In this document: positions 29,611 through 39,042 of the stretch, in pieces | Layout: each line of letters begins with the position of its first letter | Position numbering within the stretch: position 1 is the first letter of the stretch | Assembly: GCA_028282885.1 (NCBI GenBank) | Contig: JANQGX010000009.1 | Span: 18,177-82,176 of the forward strand | Origin: SAR324 cluster bacterium | Lineage (GTDB): Bacteria; SAR324; XYD2-FULL-50-16 | Direction: 5' to 3' | DNA: 64,000 nt | The notes under the pieces: model-generated | The model's input: only the letters and a program-made list of their open reading frames with translations | What the model was told of the DNA's origin: nothing | Database searches by the model: none | Translations under genes and position numbers: made by a program

Positions 29611-30450
29611 ATGAAGAGAATACTGGGAATCGGTGATAATACGGTGGATCTTTATATCGATAAAAACCTGATGTTTCCGGGTGGAAATGCCGTTAACGTT
29701 GCTGTAAACAGTCGTCGCTGCGGTGTCGAATCTGCCTATCTGGGTTGCCTGGGAAACGACAATGCGGGTAAATTGATTTATGATAGTCTGGTTTCTGAAA
29801 ATGTAGACGTCAGTCGCTGCCGGCGCATTGAAGGAAGTAATGCCTGGTCCCGTATAATACATAATGGCAATGATCGTGACTTTGACGGATCCGATCCCGG
29901 GGTCAGGGCTCAGTATGAGCTGCAGGAAGCTGATTATGCCTATATTCGAACTTTCAATCTGGCCCATTCCAGTATTTACAGTGACCTGGAAACAGAAATC
30001 AAAAAACTGGATGAGGTTGCCCCCTTAATCTCATTTGATTTTTCCGACTCCTCGGACTGGTCTTATATCGAGTCGATTGCCCCTTATACTGACATCACTT
30101 TCATTTCTGCTGACAAGGAGACAGAAGAGAAGGCAGGGAACCTGGCAAGGGAAATTCACAGCCTGGGCCCTTCTGTCGTTGTTGTAACCCAAGGTGAACA
30201 TGGCGCCTTGGCATTTGATGGGTCAGGTTTCCATAAACAGAATATAGTCAAGGCTAATGTTGTTGATACTTTGGGAGCCGGTGATGGTTTTATCGCAGGT
30301 TTTCTGGTGGATTACCTGGAATGCCAAAACATCAAATCAGCACTCATCAAAGGAGCACTGGAGGCATCCAAAGTGTGCTCCATCTGGGGCGCGTATGGAT
30401 ACGGCGTTGTGACTCCGGATCATCAGGCTGGCAGGAAAGCGACTGACTAA
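29611..30450 (+). CDS. frlD: PfkB-family fructoselysine 6-kinase
   Basis: GIGDNTVDLYIDKNLMFPGGNAVNVAVNSRRCGVESAYLGCLGNDNAG and VVDTLGAGDGFIAGFLVDYL; 1 nt gap after frlB. Confidence 0.87.
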   Translation: MKRILGIGDNTVDLYIDKNLMFPGGNAVNVAVNSRRCGVESAYLGCLGNDNAGKLIYDSLVSENVDVSRCRRIEGSNAWSRIIHNGNDRDFDGSDPGVRAQYELQEADYAYIRTFNLAHSSIYSDLETEIKKLDEVAPLISFDFSDSSDWSYIESIAPYTDITFISADKETEEKAGNLAREIHSLGPSVVVVTQGEHGALAFDGSGFHKQNIVKANVVDTLGAGDGFIAGFLVDYLECQNIKSALIKGALEASKVCSIWGAYGYGVVTPDHQAGRKATD

Positions 30451-30733
30451 ATACAGGCGTTTTTGGGAACGATCGTCCCCTCTTCTTTTATCCCCCGGGA
30501 ACTCAGTGGCCTCGATGGCCTCGATTTGCATATTCAATTAAAATTGGTTTTTTTCAAGGCAATAAGACGCCGGACTTTATCAATCCGGCACTTATAAGCT
30601 TCTCATATCTAGCTGTAATTGATGAATCTTTGCATTGAACAACCACCCTCCAAAATGCTAGCCTTACCTAAAATATCGCAACTGTAAATCCCGCCAGGCA
30701 TCTGAAAAATTCCGTTAAATACCAGTCGGCCTT

Positions 30734-32329
30734 ATGGATGAAACCAGTAAATCGCACCAGACCAAAAATGATCTTCAGACACGCTTTCAATTTGAAAGGG
30801 TTCTTTCTGAATTATCGGCAAAATTTGTTCGTCTGGAAAGCAGTGAAATCGACAATCAAATCGAAAGAGGGCTCAGGTCTCTTGTTGATGTGTTGAACGT
30901 TGATCGTTGCAGCCTGGCTCAGTTTTCAGGAGATATGGAAGTTCTTCCCGTGACTCATACCTATTCAAAACCGGGCGTCCGTCTGCTGTCATCGGCCATG
31001 CTAAATATTGAAATCCCCTGGTATGTCAAGAAAATCAAAAAGGGTGAAATCGTCTCCGTGCCGGTAATTGACGATTTGCCGAAAGAGGCGGAGGTAGATA
31101 AAAAATGGTTGATTCAACACAATACCATATCCAATCTTCTCATACCCTTGAATGTCGGGCAGTCACCTCTTGGCTTGATGGGCCTGGCAACCACCCGGGA
31201 AACGAGATATTGGCCCAGTGATTTGATTCAAAGGTTGCAGTTGGCGGGCGAGGTCTTTGCGAATGCACTGATGCGAAAACGAAAAGACCAGGAGCTTATC
31301 GAGGCTTTCACCAGAATTAACCTGTTAAAGGAAAAACTGGAAGTTGAAAATGTCTATTTAAGGGACGAGGTGGAATCCTGTAATCGTTTTCAGGAAATCA
31401 TCGGTGACTCCCCGGCCATTAAGAAGGTATTAAGTCAAATCGAGAAAGTTGCCGGAACGGACTCAACGGTTCTCATCAGCGGCGAAACCGGCACGGGCAA
31501 GGAGTTGATTGCTCGTGCAGTGCACAACAACAGCAAGCGCCAAAAGCGCACAATGATCAAAATTAATTGTGCCGCCATCCCCCCGACACTCATTGAAAGC
31601 GAGTTGTTCGGCAGGGAGAAAGGAGCATATACAGGCGCTACGAAGATGCAGATCGGCCGATTCGAAATGGCCAATGAATCCACTTTGTTTCTGGACGAAA
31701 TAACCGAAATGCCGTTTGCACTGCAAGCCAAGTTGTTGAGGGTGCTCCAGGAAAAACAGTTTGAGCGGTTGGGAGGGAACAAAACGATTGATATCAATGT
31801 AAGGATTATCGCTGCTACCAATCAAAACATCTCCGAAAAGATAAAAGCGGGAAAATTCAGACAGGATCTTTTTTACCGGATTAATGTTTTTCCACTGGAC
31901 CTTCCGCCACTGAGGGATCGAATTGAAGATATCCCGCTTTTGGTGGAACACTTTGTCGACGAATTCAGGAAGGTGATGACAACCAAATGCAGGCAGGTTT
32001 CAGAAGACAGTATCAAATCTCTGATGCATTACTCATGGCCGGGAAACATCAGGGAACTGAGGAATGTAATCGAGCGCGCCATGATCTTAAACACCGGATC
32101 AACCCTGCATATCAACTTGTCAAAAGGCGATGTCGATCAAACCAATTTACTCACGCTGGATGATATCATCAGAAACCATATTATTCGCATTTTGAATTCG
32201 ACCAATTGGGTGGTCAGCGGCAAAAAGGGAGCGGCAACCGTGCTTGGAATACCTCCGACCACACTGGAATCCAAAATGAAAAAGCTGGGAATCGTCCGAC
32301 CGGCATTGAAACACCAAATCGACACTTAA
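30734..32329 (+). CDS. Sigma-54-dependent transcriptional regulator with N-terminal GAF domain
   Basis: GETGTGKELIARAVHNNS, GAYTGA loop, STLFLDEITEMP, WPGNIRELRNVIERAMIL; C-terminal Fis-type HTH GAATVLGIPPTTLESKMKKLGI. Confidence 0.93.
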   Translation: MDETSKSHQTKNDLQTRFQFERVLSELSAKFVRLESSEIDNQIERGLRSLVDVLNVDRCSLAQFSGDMEVLPVTHTYSKPGVRLLSSAMLNIEIPWYVKKIKKGEIVSVPVIDDLPKEAEVDKKWLIQHNTISNLLIPLNVGQSPLGLMGLATTRETRYWPSDLIQRLQLAGEVFANALMRKRKDQELIEAFTRINLLKEKLEVENVYLRDEVESCNRFQEIIGDSPAIKKVLSQIEKVAGTDSTVLISGETGTGKELIARAVHNNSKRQKRTMIKINCAAIPPTLIESELFGREKGAYTGATKMQIGRFEMANESTLFLDEITEMPFALQAKLLRVLQEKQFERLGGNKTIDINVRIIAATNQNISEKIKAGKFRQDLFYRINVFPLDLPPLRDRIEDIPLLVEHFVDEFRKVMTTKCRQVSEDSIKSLMHYSWPGNIRELRNVIERAMILNTGSTLHINLSKGDVDQTNLLTLDDIIRNHIIRILNSTNWVVSGKKGAATVLGIPPTTLESKMKKLGIVRPALKHQIDT

Positions 32330-32355
32330 TTTGTGTCATCTGGTTCCATTTCTAC

Positions 32356-33666
32356 TTACATTCTGTTTGGCAGCCACAAGGCAATCTGAGGGAAAAAAAG
32401 TATCAGAAAAATCCCCGAGACAGCCAGTATGATATATGGCAGCACTGAATAGTAAATATCGGTCATTTTGATTCCTTCGGGCGATACCCCTTTCATCACA
32501 AAGCATAACAACCCAAAAGGAGGCGTTAGCAGCCCGATAGTAATACTCAGCAGCATCAACAACCCAAACCAGATGGGATCAAAATGCAATACCTTTACAA
32601 TGGGCAAAAACATGGGAACGCCGATCATTATCATGGACAACTGATCAATCATGGTACCCATGATGATGAGTATGATGACCATAATAGCGATAATCAACAG
32701 GGGCGCAACATCAAGGCTCACAGCGGTCTCGACAATGCCGCGGGTAACACCGGTAAATGCCAGTATCTGGCTAAAGGCAACCGATCCGGCCACGATCATG
32801 AAGATCATTGAGGTGATTTCCAGGGTTCTGAGTGCGGATTTGGCAATGACATCAAAAGACAGTTTCCCATAAAAAAAGGCCAGGATAAAGCTGGCTATTC
32901 CACCAAGCGCGGAAGCTTCTGTAGGTGTTGCGATACCAGAGAAAATCGATCCAAGAACCGCTAAGACTATCAACGACAATGGGAACAGGTATTTGAAAAA
33001 ATCGACAGTCAGACTTGATTCGGATTTGCTGACAGATTCTCCCGGGGGAGCTAATTTTGGGTTTATCAGGCAGGATATCACAATGAATGCACCAAACAGG
33101 CTTGACAAAAGCAGCCCCGGAATAAAACCGGCCATCAGCAGTTTTCCGACAGAGACGCTTGCTTGAGACGCCAGGACAATAGCCAATGTGCTTGGGGGAA
33201 TCACGACTGCCAACGCACTCCCTGCCATGATGGGTCCCATGCTCATGTATTTTGAGTACTTGCGCTTTCTCATCTCGGGGGTTAACAGCGAACCAAACAT
33301 TGCGCAGGTTCCCAAAGCGGATCCACTCAGACAATCAAAAAGAGCACCACCCATAACCGAAACCATGGCCAGTCGACCCGGCAATCTATAGAGCATTCGT
33401 TCTACCACATCAATAGCTTTTGTTGCCATTCCCGAAACAAAGATGACCTCGCCCATAATAATAAATAGAGGTACAGGGGTCAGTGTGAATATTCCGATGG
33501 AATCAACCATGCTTCTGATCAGCAGGCTGATACTGTTTATCCCTCCCATGAAGAATATTATGCCCACAATGTCGAGCAAGATAAATGTTGTGAACACCGG
33601 AACCCCGGCTATCAAGCAGAAAACCAGGCCACCGGCTATGATCAACAGAATAATCGTCCAATCCAT
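32356..33666 (-). CDS. TRAP transporter large permease (DctM)
   Basis: Multi-TM; GGALFDCLSGSALGTCAMFGSLLTPEMRKRKYSKYMSMGPIMAGSALAVVIPPSTLAIVLASQASVSVGKLLMAG. Confidence 0.92.
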   Translation of the reverse strand: MDWTIILLIIAGGLVFCLIAGVPVFTTFILLDIVGIIFFMGGINSISLLIRSMVDSIGIFTLTPVPLFIIMGEVIFVSGMATKAIDVVERMLYRLPGRLAMVSVMGGALFDCLSGSALGTCAMFGSLLTPEMRKRKYSKYMSMGPIMAGSALAVVIPPSTLAIVLASQASVSVGKLLMAGFIPGLLLSSLFGAFIVISCLINPKLAPPGESVSKSESSLTVDFFKYLFPLSLIVLAVLGSIFSGIATPTEASALGGIASFILAFFYGKLSFDVIAKSALRTLEITSMIFMIVAGSVAFSQILAFTGVTRGIVETAVSLDVAPLLIIAIMVIILIIMGTMIDQLSMIMIGVPMFLPIVKVLHFDPIWFGLLMLLSITIGLLTPPFGLLCFVMKGVSPEGIKMTDIYYSVLPYIILAVSGIFLILFFPQIALWLPNRM

Positions 33667-33768
33667 TCAATTTCCTTAATCGGGTTCCCGGATTACCGAT
33701 CAGTTTGAAGATGATAAATCCGTCTCCAGTTGAGAGGGATAAAGTTACGAATCGGCTGATTTCAAGAT

Positions 33769-34353
33769 TTAATGGGTTAAAACCTCGGCAAAATACTTTC
33801 TGAAATACCTGACGGTAACCTTTCCAGATTCAACTACCATAAAAAAGCCGGCAAATGGGAAAAGGCTGAGAAGAATCCATTTTTGGAACGTCAGATACAC
33901 CTTAATCTCCTGAACCCCGCTGGTGTAAACATCGTATGCAGCGTCAAAACCAATAACGGTGAAGATCAGGCAGATCAATGTCACTATGCTGAAGATACAG
34001 CCATTATACAATGCGTTCTTTCTTCCATGGATCAGGGTCGTCACGATATCCACGCGCACGTGTCCACCTGTTTTGATGAGCCAGCCGGAGCCAAACAGGG
34101 TGATGACAATCAAGCTGATTTCGCTGAATTCCAAAGCCCAGCCAAAATCTACAATCGAGTTTCTAAAAATGACGGATGCACCGATGGAAACCATCATAAA
34201 TACGATTAAGAGACAGGCGACCACAACCATGGCTTTGACAAATAAATCGTAAATTGCAGTGACACCTTTGATAAACGATTTTAGTAGTCTCATCTGTTTG
34301 CTGAGTTGAGTTGGGCAGGATGTTCTATTATCGAACGCGTTTGATTGAATCAA
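33769..34353 (-). CDS. TRAP transporter small permease (DctQ)
   Basis: 4-TM protein with WALEFSEISLIVITLFGSGWLIKTGGHVRVDIV; start uncertain. Confidence 0.85.
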   Translation of the reverse strand: MIQSNAFDNRTSCPTQLSKQMRLLKSFIKGVTAIYDLFVKAMVVVACLLIVFMMVSIGASVIFRNSIVDFGWALEFSEISLIVITLFGSGWLIKTGGHVRVDIVTTLIHGRKNALYNGCIFSIVTLICLIFTVIGFDAAYDVYTSGVQEIKVYLTFQKWILLSLFPFAGFFMVVESGKVTVRYFRKYFAEVLTH

Positions 34354-34410
34354 CCTCCGGGATTATGCAGGCACCATTGCGAATGCCCGCATAATCTTAT
34401 TCACACGGTT

Positions 34411-35400
34411 TTATTTATTCCCGGACACTATTTTTTTGATTTCCGAGACTCTTTTTGATTTACTTATAGCCGCTTTCCAGCCTTCTTCATAGGACATTTT
34501 TATATACCAGTCTTTATCACTATCCGAGAACTTGATTTCCTCCATCCCCCCGGCCAGAAGGGTCTGGGTTATTTCAGACTGCAAGGCGACTTGCGCATCA
34601 TGTGCCTTCATTTCGTATTCTTTCATAATCTTGACTAGCAATTCCTGTTGTGCCTTATCCAATGAATCAAACTTCTTTTTATTCATAAAGACATACACAT
34701 CAACCGTCCAAAAGGGAGGTCCCCAAATGTATTTCACAACCTCATGCCATCCCCACGGCCTGATCTCTCTTCCGCCCCAGAAAAAGCCGTCAACAATTCC
34801 ACGTTCCAGTGCCGTGTACACCTCTGCTCCCGAGGTGCTGATACCTTTCGCCTTAAGCGCTTTTATCAGCGGAATGTAGATTGGGACAATGCGCATGGTG
34901 TTTCCACTCAGGTTTGGGGTTGTGATTTTTTTATTGAGATATGCCTGAAATTTTTGTCCGGCCGAGGATCGCGCCAGGTAAACCAATTGTTTCTCATTGT
35001 GGTATTGATTCATCAAGTCGAATATCCCATTGTTGCGATCTTCCCAGGGTTTGGTTTCAATGAGCTTCATCGAATCCACTTCCGGGATTACACCGGTATT
35101 GTAAGCGGCAGCAGTATAAGCAATATCGACAATTCCGGCCTGTATCGATTCGCAACCCTGGAAAGGCGTAAAAATTTCCGGGCCGCCCACATAACGGATA
35201 CTCAGGTTTGCCGCCTTACCTTTTTCATTAATCATGTCCTGGAGCAGTTGAAGCCCGGGTTTCGCGGGATCCATCATATTCGGCCAGCCGGACCACAGTT
35301 TCAGTTCAACCTTCTTAGACGCTGCAGACAAGGGAGAACCAAATACCAGCAAGAACAGTACTACCACAAACGATAATACAACCTTATGCGTTGATTTCAT
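34411..35400 (-). CDS. TRAP transporter substrate-binding protein (DctP)
   Basis: Signal peptide from ATG at 35400; KALKAKGISTSGAEVYTALERGIVDGFFWGGREIRPWGWHEVVKYI. Confidence 0.88.
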   Translation of the reverse strand: MKSTHKVVLSFVVVLFLLVFGSPLSAASKKVELKLWSGWPNMMDPAKPGLQLLQDMINEKGKAANLSIRYVGGPEIFTPFQGCESIQAGIVDIAYTAAAYNTGVIPEVDSMKLIETKPWEDRNNGIFDLMNQYHNEKQLVYLARSSAGQKFQAYLNKKITTPNLSGNTMRIVPIYIPLIKALKAKGISTSGAEVYTALERGIVDGFFWGGREIRPWGWHEVVKYIWGPPFWTVDVYVFMNKKKFDSLDKAQQELLVKIMKEYEMKAHDAQVALQSEITQTLLAGGMEEIKFSDSDKDWYIKMSYEEGWKAAISKSKRVSEIKKIVSGNK

Positions 35401-35509
35401 GTTATCTCCTTTTTTGATGCTTGCAAGATGATGTAACTGAGACGGCGAACCGCTCATAATACTTTTGCAGACTTCGCCGTACCTGGAAAGGGTTTTTGTT
35501 CACCAACAG

Positions 35510-35545
35510 ATCCTCGTTGCAACGATATATTGTTGCAACGAGGAT
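35510..35545. terminator. Strong hairpin just downstream of the molybdopterin oxidoreductase gene
   Basis: ATCCTCGTTGCAAC / GTTGCAACGAGGAT 14-bp perfect arms, 8-nt loop, 11 bp after the stop; no T-run, so may be a processing or stability element. Confidence 0.5.
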
Positions 35546-35556
35546 TTTCAGAAAGC

Positions 35557-37803
35557 TTACGCTTTGCTGATTCTAACCAGCATTCCCGATATCGGGCCGC
35601 CTCCAAATCCCGACTTGTCCTGGTGACCCATAGGAATGGTCTGATTACAATTGAGATCCCAAATGCCGTAATTATTGGGGCTTGCACCTTCTGTCTCCGG
35701 TAGCCACCAGGCATGCGGGACCATGATCATTTTGGGATGAATGATCGGTGTTACTTTGGCTTTCCGTTTGAATTTTCCCATGGTTCCTTCAATCAAAACC
35801 CAATCGCCGGTAACAATTCCTTTTTCAGAAGCCGTATCCGGATTGATTTCAACCAGCGGGTCAGGGTCACACTCGCGCAGCCATGGAATCTGGCGATGTT
35901 CGCTGTGAAAAAGAACGGGTGATCGCCGACCTGTCATCATGATCAAAGGATAATCTTTCCAGATTTCGGGAGTCGTGATCGGACTTTCGGGGGTTATCTC
36001 CTTGTATGAGGGCAATGGGTCCAATCCCCATTTTTCATAACTGGTGCAATACAACTCCACACGTCCGGTGGGAGTGCGAAATCCCGGCTTCTTATCCTTA
36101 CGCAACAGACCGCTCTCATATCTACGGTATGGTGTACTTCCGCAGGGATGACCTTTCGGGGCCAAATCCCAGCCTTTCTCAGCGAGCTGGTCGAAAGTAT
36201 ATCCCGATGGTTGCATCCTGTCGTCCAGCATCTCTTTCACGTCTTTCCAGGGAACCCGCTCGGGATTGAAGCGTTTGGCCAGGGTGAAAACAATCTCCCA
36301 ATCGGATTTACACTCTTCCACCTGGACGACTTTCTTGATCACATTCAAGGGACCGCCGATGCAGTAAACGGAATCTTTTTCCGGAAACGCTCCGGCAGGC
36401 AGGACAATGTCAGCCAGAAGCTGTGCCGTCGGCGTCATAAATGTGTCGACCACAACATTGAACTCAAGTTTTTTTCCTGCCTCGTAGTGTCGTTTGGTGT
36501 CCTGAGCCTGATTGGCCAAAGGATTATTGGCTTGTATCCACATTCCCCGAATCGGGTAAGGCTTGTCCGTTTCCATGGCCTCTATCAGTACATCTTCCTG
36601 AGCCCATGCCCTGAAACTCTTGACCAGGGGATATTTATCCGCGCCGATTCTCTTTTCGCTCAACTTTTTGTGCAGATCCTCCCCGTAAAGCTGAATGACT
36701 TCTTCCGTCGAATACGGGTAAGTCGTAACCTGATAAGCAGGTCTGCAGATCAGGTTACCGCCGGGGATATCAAGGTTTCCGGTTATAGCAATAATTTGAT
36801 GGATTGCCATGATAACTGTGGTTCCATCCGGATTTCCTTCCACCGGCCTGCCGATCTCAATCGAAGCCGGGCTGTTTTCGCCGATCATTCTGGCAGCTTT
36901 TATGATTTTCTCTTTTGGCACCCAGGTAATCTCTTCAGCCCATTCGGGGGGATACTGCTGAACGCGCTCGGCCAGTTTGTCGAATCCGTAACACCATTTA
37001 TCCACGAATTCCTTGTCAACCAGGTCTTCGTTGATAATCACATTCAAAAAGGCCAGGGCCAGTGCCCCATCGGTGCCGGGTCGAGGTTGAAGCCAGAGGG
37101 CTGCCCTGGTGGCTTCCCATGTACACCTGGGATCGATAACGATGAGTTTGGTTCCCTGTTTCATCAGGTCATTGAACCAAAATCCCGACCAGTAGTGATC
37201 GACACAACCGCGATTCAGGGTTGATGCCCAACTCACCGTGACTTTGGGTGGCGTCCATTCGGGATCCTTATAACGCTCTTTCAGGCATTGTGCGGCATCC
37301 GGAAAAGTAAATTCTCCCTGGGTAACATACCCACCGGCCAACTGGGGTGTGAAGCAGGAGTGACCGGATAATCCCCACATGGTCCAGTTTGGACTCCCGT
37401 ATGAATAAGCCAGGAGGGTAAGCATTCCTCCAACATCTCTTCCTGTCCCCTGTGAGAAGACCATTGTCTCAGGGCCATACTTTTCTTTGAGCTCATTCAT
37501 CCGCGTTTCGCAGATATCAAAAGCCTCATCCCATGATATTCTTTCCCATTTTCCCTCACCTCTTTCACCAACACGTTTCAAGGGATATTTTAATCGATCC
37601 TCATGATACATATATTGCGTCATAGCCAGACAGCGCGGGCACAGTCTTCCGTTGTACCAGGGATGATCTTTATCTCCTTCAACTTTAATCACCTTTCCGT
37701 CCTTAACGTACACCTCAACGCCGCATCCTCCATGACATCCGGGTCCGGGAGACCAGGCGCCCATTTTATGAATTTCTACTCCTTCTTCGGTTTTTGCCAT
37801 CAT
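35557..37803 (-). CDS. Cytoplasmic molybdopterin-dependent oxidoreductase/hydratase-type enzyme
   Basis: VYVKDGKVIKVEGDKDHPWYNGRLCPRC, KWERISWDEAFDICETRM, GTKLIVIDPRCTWEATRAALWLQPRPGTDGALALAF; no Tat signal. Confidence 0.92.
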   Translation of the reverse strand: MMAKTEEGVEIHKMGAWSPGPGCHGGCGVEVYVKDGKVIKVEGDKDHPWYNGRLCPRCLAMTQYMYHEDRLKYPLKRVGERGEGKWERISWDEAFDICETRMNELKEKYGPETMVFSQGTGRDVGGMLTLLAYSYGSPNWTMWGLSGHSCFTPQLAGGYVTQGEFTFPDAAQCLKERYKDPEWTPPKVTVSWASTLNRGCVDHYWSGFWFNDLMKQGTKLIVIDPRCTWEATRAALWLQPRPGTDGALALAFLNVIINEDLVDKEFVDKWCYGFDKLAERVQQYPPEWAEEITWVPKEKIIKAARMIGENSPASIEIGRPVEGNPDGTTVIMAIHQIIAITGNLDIPGGNLICRPAYQVTTYPYSTEEVIQLYGEDLHKKLSEKRIGADKYPLVKSFRAWAQEDVLIEAMETDKPYPIRGMWIQANNPLANQAQDTKRHYEAGKKLEFNVVVDTFMTPTAQLLADIVLPAGAFPEKDSVYCIGGPLNVIKKVVQVEECKSDWEIVFTLAKRFNPERVPWKDVKEMLDDRMQPSGYTFDQLAEKGWDLAPKGHPCGSTPYRRYESGLLRKDKKPGFRTPTGRVELYCTSYEKWGLDPLPSYKEITPESPITTPEIWKDYPLIMMTGRRSPVLFHSEHRQIPWLRECDPDPLVEINPDTASEKGIVTGDWVLIEGTMGKFKRKAKVTPIIHPKMIMVPHAWWLPETEGASPNNYGIWDLNCNQTIPMGHQDKSGFGGGPISGMLVRISKA

Positions 37804-37884
37804 ATACTCCTTAAACGGGTTAAACTAGCAAGCACAAGGCAGAGCCTCAATATTCGGATTCTTCGATAAATCTGTAACGGGATG

Positions 37885-38220
37885 TTACCGTGAATAAAGG
37901 ACAGATCTGTGTTTATCCTCCATCAATAAGGCGAGCTCTTGTATTGTCCCGTAATACATGCACCAGGCTTGACAGTGTTTTACACATGAGGGTTCGTCTC
38001 CTTTAGAAGTTCTTGCGGCGCAAAGATCGCAGAACTCCGTGGGAAATGGAATGTAATCAATCCGAACAGTATCCGGCTTACCTGGATCCATAAATACCTT
38101 TTCTTCTACCTTTATTCCCCATTTCCCAGCCGGATATCCATGTTCCTGTTTGCATGCTACCACGCAACTCATGCATCCTGAGCAATAATCGTAGTCGATT
38201 AACAAACCTTTTCTCGTCAT
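37885..38220 (-). CDS. Small 4Fe-4S (DMSO reductase beta-like) protein
   Basis: MTRKGLLIDYDYCSGCMSCVVACKQEHGYPAGKWGIKV...FPTEFCDLCAARTSKGDEPSCVKHCQAWCM; DmsB/PhsB-type but only 111 aa. Confidence 0.85.
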   Translation of the reverse strand: MTRKGLLIDYDYCSGCMSCVVACKQEHGYPAGKWGIKVEEKVFMDPGKPDTVRIDYIPFPTEFCDLCAARTSKGDEPSCVKHCQAWCMYYGTIQELALLMEDKHRSVLYSR

Positions 38221-39042
38221 TTTTTGCTCCTACAAAATCAAAGAAGTTTTAAAGAAGTCTGAATTCTCACCACCTTCACTTCCGTGAACGGATGACAACT
38301 AAAAGCCGGACAAAAAAAATGCGAAGGATTGTAAACAGTCATTAATTCAGCAATGAATTGGAAGTACATTCGCTTTGCCGAACTTCAGTCCGGTAGGTTC
38401 CCATCTGCAGGTAAAATGCCCAGTCGGATTTTGCTTTCGGTATGACAGGTAACAGGCTAATATAACAGGAGATAATTGGCATCTTAAATGAATCAGAAGT
38501 TATGATGACAGAAGTTTGACTCCCGAAATATCGTGACATATATGATATGTCAGGACTTCCCATACTGAGGCGAACAACAGTGTGAAATAAACCGGCTGCC
38601 TTTGAAACAGATGCTCCTACTTTTTGGCCAAAAGCATCGCCCCGATCCACGAGCTTGAAACCGTCTTAGTCGTCTTTTATCAATAAGGGCTGAAAAAGCA
38701 GGAAAGAATGATCAGGCAATTGGTGACAGGTTGGAGAGACTTTCTTTATTGGAAAGGAGGTGAAGTTCCGGGAAAAAGCTCAAATGTATGGATTTCTCCT
38801 GTTGGCTGAGTATCGCCAATAGGGGAGTAGATAAAATTCCCGAGATATCGTGACGCTATTGAGATTGTGAATCTAGATGACGAAAATACCTGAAGTGTGA
38901 GGACCGCCAGAAGAGATTTTGAAACCCGTCGGCCCGCGAGATTCCTGAATCCCCGGAAACCGGCCATGGTGATCCGATATGATAAATGCTTTTACGCTGG
39001 AGAAGCAAAGCTGGTTAAGAGGCTAATTCCGCAGGACTGCTC

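Noticed and set aside
34744-35376. 210-aa + ORF opposite DctP
   Set aside because: Antisense to a clear TRAP solute-binding protein
36148-37224. 358-aa + ORF opposite the molybdopterin enzyme
   Set aside because: Long antisense ORF produced by codon bias; the minus frame has all family motifs
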